Shown piece by piece: positions 16,291-25,511 of a stretch of DNA of 64,000 nucleotides. The translations under genes were made by a program, and so were the position numbers. Numbering within the stretch: the first letter of the stretch is position 1; each line of letters opens with the position of its first letter. The notes beneath the pieces were generated by a model that was given only the letters and a program-made list of their open reading frames with translations, had not been told where the DNA came from and made no database searches. The stretch is from Micromonospora avicenniae (GTDB taxonomy: Bacteria > Actinomycetota > Actinomycetes > Mycobacteriales > Micromonosporaceae), in the NCBI RefSeq assembly GCF_900156065.1, contig NZ_FTNF01000001.1, positions 496,001 to 560,000 of the forward strand, written 5' to 3'.

Positions 16291-17511
16291 TCAGCCGGTG
16301 ACGGTGGGGAGCTCCACACCGAGCACGGCCTGCTCGTCGGGACGGTGCACGAGCACGTCCGACAGGTACGACTGCACCGCGTGGCGCATCCCGACGTCCC
16401 GGCCGGCCCGCTCGGAGAGCAGCCACTTGTGCTCGATGATCTGCGTGAACAGCTCCTGCGGCTCCAGTTTGCGCCGCAGATGGGCCGGCACCGCCCGCAC
16501 CACCGGCTCGAAGACCTCGGTCAGCCAGCGGTGCGCGGCCTGCTGCTCGTCGCTGAGGTCGCTCTCGGCCCGGTAGGTGTCCAGGTCGTTCAGGAGCTTG
16601 CGGGCCTGGTTCTCCTCCGCGTCCAGGCCGGTTAGCCGCAGCAGCCGACGGGTGTGGTAGCCCGCGTCGACGACCTTCGGGCGGACCAGGTAGCGCCCGT
16701 CGGCGATGGTCGACATGGCCACCTCGGCGACGTCGAAGCCCAGCTCGTTGAGGCGGCGGATCCGGCTCTCGATGTCGTGCCGGGCCTCCCGCTCGACCTG
16801 CTGTTCGTAGGTGATCTCGTGCCAGAGCCGCTCGTAGCGCTGCACGACCTCCTCGGAGACCACCTCCGGGTCGATCGACTCGTGCAGCAGCCCGGCGGCC
16901 TGGAGGTCCAGCGCCTCACCGAAGATGTTGACCCGCGCGATCTCCAGGTCCTCGTTCCGCTGGCCGTTGGAGAGCGAGGGGCGCAGCGCGCCGGTCTCCG
17001 CATCGACGAGGTACGCCGCGAAGGCTCCGGCGTCCCGACGGAACAGGGTGTTCGACAGCGAGCAGTCGCCCCAGAAGAAGCCGGTCAGGTGCATCCGGAC
17101 CAGCAGCGCGGCGAGGGCGTCGAGCAGCCGGCCCATCGTCTCCGGCCGCAGCGTGTGCGAGAAGAGCGCCCGGTACGGCAGCGAGAACTGCAGGTGCCGG
17201 GTGATCAGCACCGATTCGAGGGGCTCGCCGTCGTCGGTCTGCCGGTCCGCGACGACCGCCACCGCCTCCACCGCCGGGAAGTCGATCCGCTCCAGGGCGC
17301 GGAGCAGGTCGTACTCCCGTTCGGCGATCCGCTCGCGGGTCTCCTTGAAGGCGTACACGTAGTCGCCCAGCCGGACAAAGCGGACGACGTGCCGGGAGAT
17401 ACCCTGCGGCAGCGCCACCAGATGCTCGGCAGGCCACTCCTCCAGCGGGGTCGACCACGGAAGGTCGAGCAGCGCCGGGTCCACGAGAGCAGAAGTGATC
17501 CGCACGGGCAC
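16291..17511 (-). CDS. DUF4032 domain protein (kinase-like fold)
   Basis: This ~406-residue protein contains kinase-like features: LGDYVYAFKETRERIAEREY (with the Lys-Glu pair expected of a nucleotide-binding site), VRMHLTGFFWGDCSLSNTLF (HxxD-like catalytic loop region), and AYLVDAETGAL (DFG-like metal site). It continues into a DUF4032 C-terminal domain with EQELFT-type and IIEHKWLLSERAGRDVG segments. The family is widespread in actinobacteria and uncharacterised. The start is GTG 17511 or GTG 17505, neither with a clear ribosome site. Confidence 0.8.
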   Translation of the reverse strand: MPVRITSALVDPALLDLPWSTPLEEWPAEHLVALPQGISRHVVRFVRLGDYVYAFKETRERIAEREYDLLRALERIDFPAVEAVAVVADRQTDDGEPLESVLITRHLQFSLPYRALFSHTLRPETMGRLLDALAALLVRMHLTGFFWGDCSLSNTLFRRDAGAFAAYLVDAETGALRPSLSNGQRNEDLEIARVNIFGEALDLQAAGLLHESIDPEVVSEEVVQRYERLWHEITYEQQVEREARHDIESRIRRLNELGFDVAEVAMSTIADGRYLVRPKVVDAGYHTRRLLRLTGLDAEENQARKLLNDLDTYRAESDLSDEQQAAHRWLTEVFEPVVRAVPAHLRRKLEPQELFTQIIEHKWLLSERAGRDVGMRHAVQSYLSDVLVHRPDEQAVLGVELPTVTG

Positions 17512-17585
17512 AAGTGTGACCCGTCCACCCGCACATCGCTCCCCATCGTGGCTGGGCCCACAGCGCCGCCCGGTAGCTTGGTCGG

Positions 17586-18359
17586 ATGCGCAACACCGCA
17601 GGGGTACGCGAACCGGTGCGGCTACGGCCGGTGCGGCCTGCCGGTTGGTGGTACGACGCACTGCTGCTCGCCGCCCTGGCCGGCCTGACCGTGGCGCTCA
17701 CCACCCATCACCTCTTCGGCGTCGACCGGGCGGTGGCGGACTGGGCGGAGACGCATCGCCCGACGGTGGCGTACTGGCTGGCCCGGACCCTGAACCTGCT
17801 CGGTCAGGGCACCCCGCTGACCCTGATCGCGGCCGGGCTCGGGGTGCTGGTGGCGATCCGGATCCGCTCGATCCGGCCGATCCTGCCGCCGGTCGTCGGG
17901 TTCGTGCTCACCACCTTCACCATCGGGCCGCTGAAGGTCTGGACAGCCCGGCCCGCGCCGAGCGCCAGCATCAAGGAGCCCTTCCTGGCTCCCGAGCAGA
18001 CCCTGCCGCTGTTCCAGGAGAACCTGCCGCTGCGCTTCGCCCAGTCGTATCCGTCGGGGCACGTGGCCAACGCGATCGTCTGGTACGGCGTGCTCGCGCT
18101 GCTGCTCGCCCCGCTGCTGCGCACCTACGGGCGCACCGTCCCGCCCCGGCTCGTCCTCGCGATCCGGGTCCTCCCCCCGCTGATCGTGCTCTGCACCACC
18201 ACCTACCTGGGCTGGCACTGGCTCACCGACTCGGTGGCCGGGCTGCTGCTCGGCCTGTTCCTGGACCGGCTGGTGCACCGGGTGCCGTGGGACGACGTAC
18301 CGCTGCCCGCTCGGGTGCCCTGGTCGGGCCGCACCCGGTTGTTCACCTCCGGCCCGTAG
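17586..18359 (+). CDS. PAP2-family membrane phosphatase
   Basis: This 257-residue protein has about five or six membrane helices and the three PAP2 motifs: KVWTARP near 118, SYPSGHVAN near 154, and GWHWLTDSVAG near 210. In the last the expected Arg-His-x3-Asp is read as H-x3-D. Such enzymes dephosphorylate lipid phosphates such as undecaprenyl pyrophosphate or phosphatidic acid at the membrane. It is followed 11 bp later by the permease gene, so the two may share a message. Confidence 0.87.
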   Translation: MRNTAGVREPVRLRPVRPAGWWYDALLLAALAGLTVALTTHHLFGVDRAVADWAETHRPTVAYWLARTLNLLGQGTPLTLIAAGLGVLVAIRIRSIRPILPPVVGFVLTTFTIGPLKVWTARPAPSASIKEPFLAPEQTLPLFQENLPLRFAQSYPSGHVANAIVWYGVLALLLAPLLRTYGRTVPPRLVLAIRVLPPLIVLCTTTYLGWHWLTDSVAGLLLGLFLDRLVHRVPWDDVPLPARVPWSGRTRLFTSGP

Positions 18360-18370
18360 CCTGGCCCGCC

Positions 18371-19615
18371 GTGACTGGACTGGAACGCCGGCTGGGCGTA
18401 CCCGACGCGGTGCTCATCGGCCTGGGGTCGATGCTCGGCGCGGGCGTCTTCGTGGTCTTCGGCCCGGCAGCGGCGGCGGCCGGTGGCGCCGGACTACTGC
18501 CCGCCCTGGTGCTGGCCGGCTTCATCGCCTTCTGCAACGCGACCAGCTCCGCCCGGCTGGCCGCCCGCTACCCGGAGTCCGGCGGCACGTACGTCTACGG
18601 CCGGGAACGACTCGGGCCGTTCGCCGGGTTCGTCGCCGGCTGGGGCTTCGTGGTCGGCAAGACGGCGAGTTGCGCGGCGATGGCACTGACCATCGGGGCG
18701 TACCTCTGGCCGGGGCAGGCCCGACTGGTCGCGGTCGCCGCAGTGCTCGCGGTGACGGCGGTGAACCTGCGTGGCATCGGGAAGACGGCGGCCGTGACCA
18801 AGGCGCTGGTCGCGCTGGTGCTCGCGGTGCTGGCGCTGGTCGCGGTCACCGGCGTGGTCGGCGGGCCGGTCGAGTTGGCCCGGCTGGCCGGCCCCGGGGG
18901 TCCCGGTCGGGGCGTGCTCACCGCTGCCGGCCTGCTCTTCTTCGCCTTCGCCGGGTACGCCCGGATCGCCACGCTCGGTGAGGAGGTCCGCGACCCGGAG
19001 CGGACCATCCCCCGGGCCGTGCCGCTCGCGCTCGGCGTGGTGCTGGCGACCTACCTGGTGCTCGCCGTCGTCGCGCTCGGCGTGCTCGGCGCCGACCGGC
19101 TGGCCGGTTCCGTCGCGCCCCTGGCCGACGTGGTGACGGCGGCCGGCCTGCCCGGGCTCGCCTGGGTGGTCCGGGCCGGAGCCACCGTCGCGGTCACCGG
19201 CGTGCTGCTCTCCCTGCTCGCCGGGGTGGGCCGCACCCTGCTGGCGATGGCCCGCCGCCGGGACGTGCCGGGGGCGCTGGCGGCCGTACATGCCCGGTAC
19301 CGGGTGCCGCACCGGGCCGAACTGGCGGTCGCCGCGGTGGTGATCGTGGTGGTGCTGCTCGGCGACGTCCGCCAGGCGATCGGCTTCTCCAGCTGCACGG
19401 TGCTGGTCTACTACGCGATCACGAACGCGGCGGCGCTCACGCTCGGTCGCGACCGGGGCCGCAAGCTGCCGGTCCAGGCGCTCGCCGTGCTGGGGTTGGC
19501 CGGCTGCCTGCTGCTCGCCGCCAACCTGCCGCTGACCAGCGTCGTCGCCGGCTTCGGCGTCCTCGCCGTCGGCGCTGCCTGGTACGCGCTCCGCCGCTCC
19601 TTGTCCGCACGTTGA
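18371..19615 (+). CDS. APC-family amino acid permease
   Basis: This 414-residue protein has ~12 hydrophobic helices and begins GLERRLGVPDAVLIGLGSML, the first-helix consensus of APC transporters. The GSMLGAGVF glycine-rich motif and the cytoplasmic GEEVRDPERTIPRAV motif are diagnostic. The substrate is not inferable. The GTG at 18371 is the only start near the family's N-terminus and lies 11 bp after the PAP2 stop. Confidence 0.88.
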   Translation: MTGLERRLGVPDAVLIGLGSMLGAGVFVVFGPAAAAAGGAGLLPALVLAGFIAFCNATSSARLAARYPESGGTYVYGRERLGPFAGFVAGWGFVVGKTASCAAMALTIGAYLWPGQARLVAVAAVLAVTAVNLRGIGKTAAVTKALVALVLAVLALVAVTGVVGGPVELARLAGPGGPGRGVLTAAGLLFFAFAGYARIATLGEEVRDPERTIPRAVPLALGVVLATYLVLAVVALGVLGADRLAGSVAPLADVVTAAGLPGLAWVVRAGATVAVTGVLLSLLAGVGRTLLAMARRRDVPGALAAVHARYRVPHRAELAVAAVVIVVVLLGDVRQAIGFSSCTVLVYYAITNAAALTLGRDRGRKLPVQALAVLGLAGCLLLAANLPLTSVVAGFGVLAVGAAWYALRRSLSAR

Positions 19616-19665
19616 TCGGGAAGTCGCCGACGAAGACGCACCGGCTGGCAGGGTCAGGGCGGGGG

Positions 19666-21642
19666 TCAGCTGGGGTGGGCGGTGGGGTGAGCACCGGGGG
19701 CGTCGCCGTCCGGAGCGGGCCCTGTCGGGGGTCCACCGTTGCCGTTGGCCGGGGGCGCCGGGTGTTCGCCGGTCGCCTGTTCCGGCAGGGCGGCCACCCC
19801 GGAGGTCGCCGGGACGCCGGACGCGCCGGACGGCGGCGGAGTGCCGCGGAGCGGGGTGCCGGACCGGGAGGTGGGTACGTCCCGCTCCGGCGGCGCCGGC
19901 GGGGCGCACTGGCGGGTGAGCCAGTCCAGCCCGGCGCGGCGGGCGACCACGGTCAACCGGTCACCCGCGAAGATCACCTGCCGGGGATCGAGGTCCTTCC
20001 ACCAGATCGTCCGCCCGCCACCGGCCGGGGTACGCGCGATCACCCGCACCTGCCCCTCCCGGAAGACCGCGGCGAGCGGCCGCCCGTCGAGCTCCGAGCC
20101 GGCGGCGACGGGCACCTCGGCGACGGGCAGCGCGTGCCGCCCGACCGGAATGGTGGCGATGACCGCCCGCTCGGTCAGTGCGCCGGTGAACGCGGGTGCG
20201 GCCAGGTAGGAGACCGACCGGGAGACACCCAGGCCGAACGCCTCCTCGACCCGCTCGGCGAAGTCGTTCTCGAACAGCCGCAGCACCACCCGCAGGTCGG
20301 CCCGCGTGTCACGGGCGGCGAGCGCCGCCTCCAGGTTGGCCACGTCGTCGGTCGACACGATCACCAACGCCTGACAGGCGGCGACCGAGGCGGCTTCCAG
20401 CGTCTCCGGCCGAGCGGCGTCGCCGACGATCAGCGGCACCTCCAACTGGCGGGCCAGGCCGCCGCCGCGCGGCTCCGGATCCTTGTCGATGGCGACGACC
20501 TCGACGTCGTACTCACGTAGTTGGGCCATCACCCGGGTGCCGACGTTTCCGAGGCCGACCACCACCACGTGACCGGAGCGGTGCGGCTGGAGCCGGCCGG
20601 TGTGCAGGGCCAGCCGGGCGTTGACGATCCCGTCCACCACGACGGCGGTGATCAGCGGGATCAGCGCCAGCCCGGCGAAGTTCAGCACGACCTGCATCAC
20701 CTGCGCGCCCCCCGATTTGTCGGGGTCCGGGTCGGCGCCGCTGAGCGTGGTCACCAGGGTGACGTACAGCGCCTCCGCGGGCGAGATGTGGTCCTCGGTC
20801 TGGGCGATCAACGCGCCGAGGATGGCGACGACCGCGAGCACGAGCATCATCGCGATGCCGATCTTGCGGGTGGCGAAGCCGCGTACCGCCCGCATGAAAA
20901 CCGCGACCGGCCGGCGCCGGGCCCGAACCAGCCGCCGGGCGGCGACCTCGGTGCCGGGCGGCTGCCCGGTCGCCTCGGCAAGCACCAGATCGGCGGCGGA
21001 CTGGTCGGCGGGCAGCAGCACCACCCGCTGCGGGTCGCGCAGGTCGGCCAGGGCGCAGACCACATCCTGCTCCCGGACGTCGGCTCGGCGGGCCACCCGC
21101 AGCGTCCGGCCCCGGTGCTGGAAGTGCGTCGGGTCGACCTCGCCGAGCGCCGCCGCGACGAACGCCGGCGCGGCCATCTCGGCGTCGGAGAGCACCTCGA
21201 CCGGCGCCTTGAGCAGGGTACGGACACCATCGGCGAGGGTGCCGTTGAACATCCGCAGCACCTGCCGGACGTTCTTGTCGACCGCCTGGGCGCAGAGCGC
21301 GGCGTGCAGGTTGCCCACGTCGTCCTGGTCCAGCAGGGCGAGGCCGGCCGCGCCGGGCAGATTGGCGGCCCGGAAGGTCGCCTCATCGAGACGGTCGGAA
21401 CGGAACACCCGCACGCCCTTCAGCGTCGCCACATCGGCCCCGTTGGACCGGTGCCGCTCCGGCACGATCACGGTCACCCGTGCGCCGCCGGCGGGTACGT
21501 CGCTCGCCAGCAGGGCCTCGGCCACGTAGTAGGCCAGCGAGTCCCGCCCGCAGATGACGTAATGCGGGCGGGGATCACCGGCGGGGCGCCGCCAGTTCCA
21601 CTCGACCGCCCGACGTGCCCGGTCCCGCCACGGCTCCCCCAT
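19666..21642 (-). CDS. NAD-binding (TrkA-N) ion channel protein, CASTOR/POLLUX-like
   Basis: This 658-residue protein has an N-terminal Rossmann domain (HYVICGRDSLAYYVAEALL), two membrane helices near 270-290 and 325-350 flanking a short pore-like segment (YVTLVTTLSG), and a second RCK/TrkA-N domain (HVVVVGLGNVGTRVMAQL). A TrkA-C-like domain (VPVAAGSELDGRPLAAVF) and a Pro/Gly-rich tail follow. This matches ion-conduction regulators gating K+ or other cations. The ATG at 21642 is chosen. A longer open frame upstream overlaps the divergent gene and is not family-like. Confidence 0.83.
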   Translation of the reverse strand: MGEPWRDRARRAVEWNWRRPAGDPRPHYVICGRDSLAYYVAEALLASDVPAGGARVTVIVPERHRSNGADVATLKGVRVFRSDRLDEATFRAANLPGAAGLALLDQDDVGNLHAALCAQAVDKNVRQVLRMFNGTLADGVRTLLKAPVEVLSDAEMAAPAFVAAALGEVDPTHFQHRGRTLRVARRADVREQDVVCALADLRDPQRVVLLPADQSAADLVLAEATGQPPGTEVAARRLVRARRRPVAVFMRAVRGFATRKIGIAMMLVLAVVAILGALIAQTEDHISPAEALYVTLVTTLSGADPDPDKSGGAQVMQVVLNFAGLALIPLITAVVVDGIVNARLALHTGRLQPHRSGHVVVVGLGNVGTRVMAQLREYDVEVVAIDKDPEPRGGGLARQLEVPLIVGDAARPETLEAASVAACQALVIVSTDDVANLEAALAARDTRADLRVVLRLFENDFAERVEEAFGLGVSRSVSYLAAPAFTGALTERAVIATIPVGRHALPVAEVPVAAGSELDGRPLAAVFREGQVRVIARTPAGGGRTIWWKDLDPRQVIFAGDRLTVVARRAGLDWLTRQCAPPAPPERDVPTSRSGTPLRGTPPPSGASGVPATSGVAALPEQATGEHPAPPANGNGGPPTGPAPDGDAPGAHPTAHPS

Positions 21643-21735
21643 GCCGGGATCGTAGTAAGGACGGCCACGCTGGGCGAGACCTTCCGGTTCGCCCCGGCCA
21701 GGCATGGGCCCCGGGCCGGCGGGTAGAGCAGCGGC

Positions 21736-22242
21736 ATGCAGACCTTCCTCCCGTACCCGGACTTCCTGGCCAGCGCCCGGGCGTTGGACCAGAAGCGGCT
21801 GGGGAAGCAGCGGGTGGAGACGATCCAGGTGCTGCGCGGGCTGACCTGGCCGACGTACGGCTGGCGCAACCACCCCGCGGTGAAGATGTGGGCGGGGTAC
21901 GAGGAGGCGCTGACCCGGTACGGGCTGGACATGTGCGCGGTCTGGGTCGAGCCGGGACGGGCCGACACCTGTGCCGTGACGATGGCCCGGGATCTCGCCG
22001 CCGCCTGCGGTATCGGGATCGTCCGAGGCCAGGAGGAACTGGCCGCCGCCGGTGAGCTGCCGCCCTGGCTGGGCCGGGAGGACCTGCACCTGAGCCACCG
22101 TTCGTCGCTCGTACGCAAGGACCCGGAGCACTACCGGCCGCTCTTCGGCGACGTCCCACCCGACCTCGAGTACGTCTGGCCCGACTCGGACCGGGAGCGC
22201 CGCTGCCGCACGGTCGAGGGGCAGGGAGACGTCCCCTCCTGA
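21736..22242 (+). CDS. MSMEG_6728-type protein, pyrimidine-dimer DNA glycosylase family
   Basis: This 168-residue protein starts MQTFLPYPDFLASARALDQK and includes RLGKQRVETIQVLRGL and GWRNHPAVKMWAGYE, the hallmark of the actinobacterial MSMEG_6728 family related to T4 endonuclease V. A role in UV-damage repair is by homology only. It is divergent from the channel gene and 40 bp upstream of the FAD oxidoreductase. Confidence 0.82.
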   Translation: MQTFLPYPDFLASARALDQKRLGKQRVETIQVLRGLTWPTYGWRNHPAVKMWAGYEEALTRYGLDMCAVWVEPGRADTCAVTMARDLAAACGIGIVRGQEELAAAGELPPWLGREDLHLSHRSSLVRKDPEHYRPLFGDVPPDLEYVWPDSDRERRCRTVEGQGDVPS

Positions 22243-22282
22243 CGCACCACGTCTAGTCCGGCGAACGCGAGGAGGTGGCCTG

Positions 22283-23812
22283 ATGGTGCTGTCACGGCTG
22301 ACCGGTCGGCTCCTCGGCGTACGGCGGCACGTCGTCGACCCGGGCGGCGACGGTGCTTCCCGGGTACCGCACCCGGTGGCCGCGGTCGTGGTGGGGGGCG
22401 GGATCGCTGGCATGTCGGCGGCGGTGGTGCTCGCCGAGCGCGGGGTACGGGTGACCGTGCTGGAGTCCTCGGCGACGCTCGGCGGCCGGTTGGCGGCTTG
22501 GCCGGAGCAGCTCGCCGACGGTGTGCAGCAGGTGGAGCACGGGTTCCATGCGTTCTTCCGGCAGTACTACAACTGGCGATCGATCCTCCGCCGGATCGAT
22601 CCGGACCTGGGCTTCCTGCGCCCGGTGCCCGGTTATCCGATCCTCGCCGACCGGTGGCCTACCGAGGAGTTCGGCGACCTGCCCGCCGTACCACCGCTGA
22701 ACCTTCTGGCATTGCTGGCCCGCAGCCCCAGCATCCGCCTGCCCGACCTGCGACGGATGGACCGGGAGGCCGCGCTGCCGCTGCTCGGCTACCACCCGGT
22801 GCGCACGTACGCCGAACTGGACGACACCACCGCCGACGAACTGCTCGACTCGCTGCGGCTGCCGGACCGGGCCCGCGCGATGCTCTTCGAAGTCTTCGCA
22901 CACTCCTTCTTCAACCACGAGTCGGAGATGTCGGCCGCCGAGCTGGTCGCCCAGTTCCACTTCTACCTCCTAGGCAACGGGGAGGGGCTGGCGTTCGACG
23001 CGCCGGACGAGGACTACACGACGGCGATCTGGACGCCGCTGGCCCGGCACCTGGAACGGCACGGCGGGCGGGTGCTGACCGGTGTCGCGGCCACCGCGCT
23101 GCACCCGACCGGTACGGGCTGGCGGGTGCGGACCGGCGGCGGCGCCGGGCACGAGGCCCCGCACGTCGTACTCGCCGTCGATCCGCCCGCGCTCGCCGAG
23201 CTGGTCGGCGCCTCCCCGGCACTGGCGACGCACGCGCCACGGCTGGTGGCCGCCATGGCCCGGTTCGGTGTGCCCGGCCCGCCCTACGCGGTGGCGCGCT
23301 ACTGGCTCGACGGGGACGTACGCCCCGACCGGGCAATCTTCAGCGGCGTCTCCCGGCAGTCCACCCTGGACTCGGTGACGCTCTACCACCGGCTGGAGCG
23401 CGAACCGCGGCGCTGGGCCGAGCGCACCGGCGGCAGCGTGCTCGAGCTGCACGCGTACGCGTGCGAACCGGACGTGCCCGCCACGGCGCTGGCCGAACGG
23501 ATGCGCGGCGAGCTGACGGCGCTCTGGCCGGAGGTCGCCGAACTGTCGGCCCGCGAGCTGCGTGCCCGGGTGCAGGCGCGGGCGCCGGCCTTCACCCCTG
23601 GCAGTCACGCCCGGCGACCGGGGGTACGCACCGACGCCGACGGCGTCTACCTCGCCGGCGACGGCATCGCCACGGAGTTCCCCAGCGCGTTGATGGAACG
23701 CGCGGCGGCGACGGGCGTCATCGCGGCCAACCACATCCTGCGCGCGGAGCGCGCAGCGGCCGAACCGGTCTACTCCGTCCGACCGCGCGGTCTGCTCGCC
23801 GGGCGAGCCTGA
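22283..23812 (+). CDS. FAD-dependent oxidoreductase, carotenoid desaturase-like
   Basis: This 509-residue flavoprotein has the dinucleotide fold VVVGGGIAGMSAAVVLAERG with VTVLESSATLGGRL near residue 35. EHGFHAFFRQYYNWRSILRR is characteristic of the CrtU/CrtI-like amine-oxidase superfamily, and the C-terminal FAD signature is VYLAGDGIATEFPSALMERA. It may act on a carotenoid or other polyene, but no crt genes are nearby. An ATG with GGAGG 8 nt upstream supports the start. Confidence 0.82.
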   Translation: MVLSRLTGRLLGVRRHVVDPGGDGASRVPHPVAAVVVGGGIAGMSAAVVLAERGVRVTVLESSATLGGRLAAWPEQLADGVQQVEHGFHAFFRQYYNWRSILRRIDPDLGFLRPVPGYPILADRWPTEEFGDLPAVPPLNLLALLARSPSIRLPDLRRMDREAALPLLGYHPVRTYAELDDTTADELLDSLRLPDRARAMLFEVFAHSFFNHESEMSAAELVAQFHFYLLGNGEGLAFDAPDEDYTTAIWTPLARHLERHGGRVLTGVAATALHPTGTGWRVRTGGGAGHEAPHVVLAVDPPALAELVGASPALATHAPRLVAAMARFGVPGPPYAVARYWLDGDVRPDRAIFSGVSRQSTLDSVTLYHRLEREPRRWAERTGGSVLELHAYACEPDVPATALAERMRGELTALWPEVAELSARELRARVQARAPAFTPGSHARRPGVRTDADGVYLAGDGIATEFPSALMERAAATGVIAANHILRAERAAAEPVYSVRPRGLLAGRA

Positions 23813-23930
23813 AGCCGCCCCGCCCCCAAGCCCGGCTCCCACCCGCCGGCTGATCGAAATCCGTTGCTCGTCTCCGGCGAGTGGACCTACCGTGAGCGCG
23901 CAAGGTCAACCGCCGCTCCGGGAGCCGTCC

Positions 23931-24020
23931 ATGTCGATGTCGCACGTCACCACCGTGCCGTCGTGGCTGCTCAGCGACGGTTGCCGAGCCGAAGGCCCCG
24001 GAGACGACCCGCCCGACTGA
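23931..24020 (+). CDS. Putative 29-residue leader peptide upstream of the HNH gene
   Basis: The ATG at 23931 has GGGAG ~7 nt upstream and opens MSMSHVTTVPSWLLSDG followed by a short acidic end and TGA at 24018. A stem-loop begins 19 nt after its stop and the HNH gene starts 100 nt after it. It could be a translated leader controlling attenuation. Composition alone does not prove that it is coding. Confidence 0.4.
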   Translation: MSMSHVTTVPSWLLSDGCRAEGPGDDPPD

Positions 24021-24038
24021 CGCGCACCCGCACCCGTC

Positions 24039-24072
24039 GAGCCGCCCGTCCCGCCTCCGGACCGGGCGGCTC
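24039..24072 (+). terminator. Stem-loop between the small leader frame and the HNH gene
   Basis: Perfect 10-bp arms (24039-24048 and 24063-24072) with a 14-nt loop, followed by GTTCGCTGT. It could terminate or attenuate transcription into the HNH gene. Confidence 0.55.
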
Positions 24073-24119
24073 GTTCGCTGTCCGGCCCTGTTCGTCCGTC
24101 ACTGTGGAGGGAGATTCCG

Positions 24120-24563
24120 GTGAATGCCGTCCTCGTCGTCAACGCCGACCTCGGCCCGCTGCACCGGGTCACCATCCAGCACGCCATCCGGATGCTCTGC
24201 CGCCGGGTCGCCGAGATCCACGAGGCCGAGCCGGACCAGGTGATAGGGGTCTTCCCGATGCCCCGGGTGGTCCGGCTGGTCCGGTACGTGGTGACCCGCT
24301 GGCGGTTCACCGGCGGGCCGGCCTGGTCGAGGGCGGGGGTGTTACGGCGCGACGGCCGCTGCTGCGGCTACTGCGGCGGGCCGGCCGACACCGTCGACCA
24401 CATCCTGCCCCGCTCGCGGGGCGGCCGGAACACCTGGCGGAACACGACCGCCGCCTGCTACGCGTGCAACCAGCGCAAGGGCGACCGTACGCCGGCCGAG
24501 GCGGGCATGCCGCTGAGCCGGGAGGCACCCGTCCCGAGTTGGGCGGCGCTGGCCGGACGGTGA
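24120..24563 (+). CDS. HNH endonuclease
   Basis: This 147-residue protein has an N-terminal ~70-residue actinobacterial domain (MNAVLVVNADLGPLHRVTIQ) and a C-terminal HNH nuclease: CGYCGGPADTVDHILPRSRGG with CYACNQRKGDRTP, giving two CxxC zinc pairs, the catalytic His in VDHI and the Asn in the third motif. It starts with GTG with GGAGGGAG about 6 nt upstream. These single-copy chromosomal HNH proteins are not part of a restriction system as far as can be seen. The role is unknown. Confidence 0.87.
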   Translation: MNAVLVVNADLGPLHRVTIQHAIRMLCRRVAEIHEAEPDQVIGVFPMPRVVRLVRYVVTRWRFTGGPAWSRAGVLRRDGRCCGYCGGPADTVDHILPRSRGGRNTWRNTTAACYACNQRKGDRTPAEAGMPLSREAPVPSWAALAGR

Positions 24564-24570
24564 GCGGACC

Positions 24571-24629
24571 GGCCGGCGGGAACGGGGGGCCGCGCCGGAG
24601 GGACACTTCCGGCGCGGCACCCGCCGGCC
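24571..24629. terminator. Nested stem-loop between convergent HNH and enoyl-CoA hydratase genes
   Basis: An outer stem pairs 24571-24580 with 24620-24629 and an inner stem pairs 24590-24599 with 24608-24617. Both are 10-bp perfect. Placed between two convergent stops, it fits a bidirectional terminator. Confidence 0.7.
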
Positions 24630-24668
24630 CTCGCCGCAGCGGGCGGCCCGACCCGCGAGCCGTCGAGT

Positions 24669-25430
24669 TCAGTCGGGCGGCGTCCAGGCGAAGCGGGGCG
24701 TACGGCGCTCGCGAACTGCCGCGATTCCCTCCCGGGCCTCGCCGCTCTCCGCGACCTTCCGATGCCACCAGGCGATCCGGGCCGGCCCGGCGCGATCGTC
24801 GACGATCTCCTTCGCCGCGGCGACGCTGATCGGCGAGCGCTCGGCGATCGCCGTGGTGATCTCGTCCACCCGGGCGTCGAGCGCCGTTGCGGGCACCACC
24901 TCGTCGGCCAGGCCGATCCGCAGGGCCCGCTCGGCGTCGATCAGCTCGGCGGTGAAGAGCAGGAACTTGGCGGCGGACGGGCCGATCAGGCGGGTGAGCC
25001 GCCGCGTGGTGGGTGCCGGGTAGACCAGACCGAGCCGGGCCGGCGGTACACCGAAGCGGGCGTCGACCGCGGCGATCCGCAGGTCACACGCCACCGCGAG
25101 CTGGCAGCCGCCGCCGACGCACGCGCCGCGTACCGCCGCGATCGTCGGTTTGGCGAAGCTCGCGAGCCGCTCCTCGGCGGCCACCGCGATACTCCCGTCA
25201 CCGGCCGCCAGCAGTTCGTCCAGATCGCCCAGATCGGCACCGGCGCAGAAGGCGTCACCGGCGCCGGTGAGCACCAACGCGCGGACGGCGGGGTCGGCCT
25301 CCAACCGGTCGAGGATCGGCGGGAGTTGCCGCCACATGTACGGCGTCATCGCGTTGCGCCGTGCCGGATTGTGGATGACCACCGTCGCCACCGGCCCGGC
25401 CGCCTCGACGACGAGTTCCGCGTCCGCCAC
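24669..25430 (-). CDS. Enoyl-CoA hydratase/isomerase family protein
   Basis: This 253-residue crotonase-fold protein has the oxyanion-hole segments LTGAGDAFCAGADLGDL near 62 and GACVGGGCQLAVACDLRI near 102, with the conserved GLVYPAP following. The family hydrates or isomerises enoyl-CoA esters. The substrate is unknown and the gene is not in an obvious beta-oxidation operon. GTG at 25430 is preferred because GGGAGG lies 6 nt upstream. GTG 25436 would be too close to it. Confidence 0.85.
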   Translation of the reverse strand: MADAELVVEAAGPVATVVIHNPARRNAMTPYMWRQLPPILDRLEADPAVRALVLTGAGDAFCAGADLGDLDELLAAGDGSIAVAAEERLASFAKPTIAAVRGACVGGGCQLAVACDLRIAAVDARFGVPPARLGLVYPAPTTRRLTRLIGPSAAKFLLFTAELIDAERALRIGLADEVVPATALDARVDEITTAIAERSPISVAAAKEIVDDRAGPARIAWWHRKVAESGEAREGIAAVRERRTPRFAWTPPD

Positions 25431-25511
25431 CGTCACCCTCCCTCGCCGCCTGGTGCGAGAGACCTTAGCCAAACGGTGAGCCGACGCCCCCGGCGGGCGA
25501 CACGTGCCGCC

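Noticed and set aside
21643..22413. N-terminal extension of the ion channel to a 915-residue protein
   Set aside because: The extra 257 residues overlap the well-supported glycosylase-like gene on the other strand and lack any domain. ATG 21642 matches the family start.
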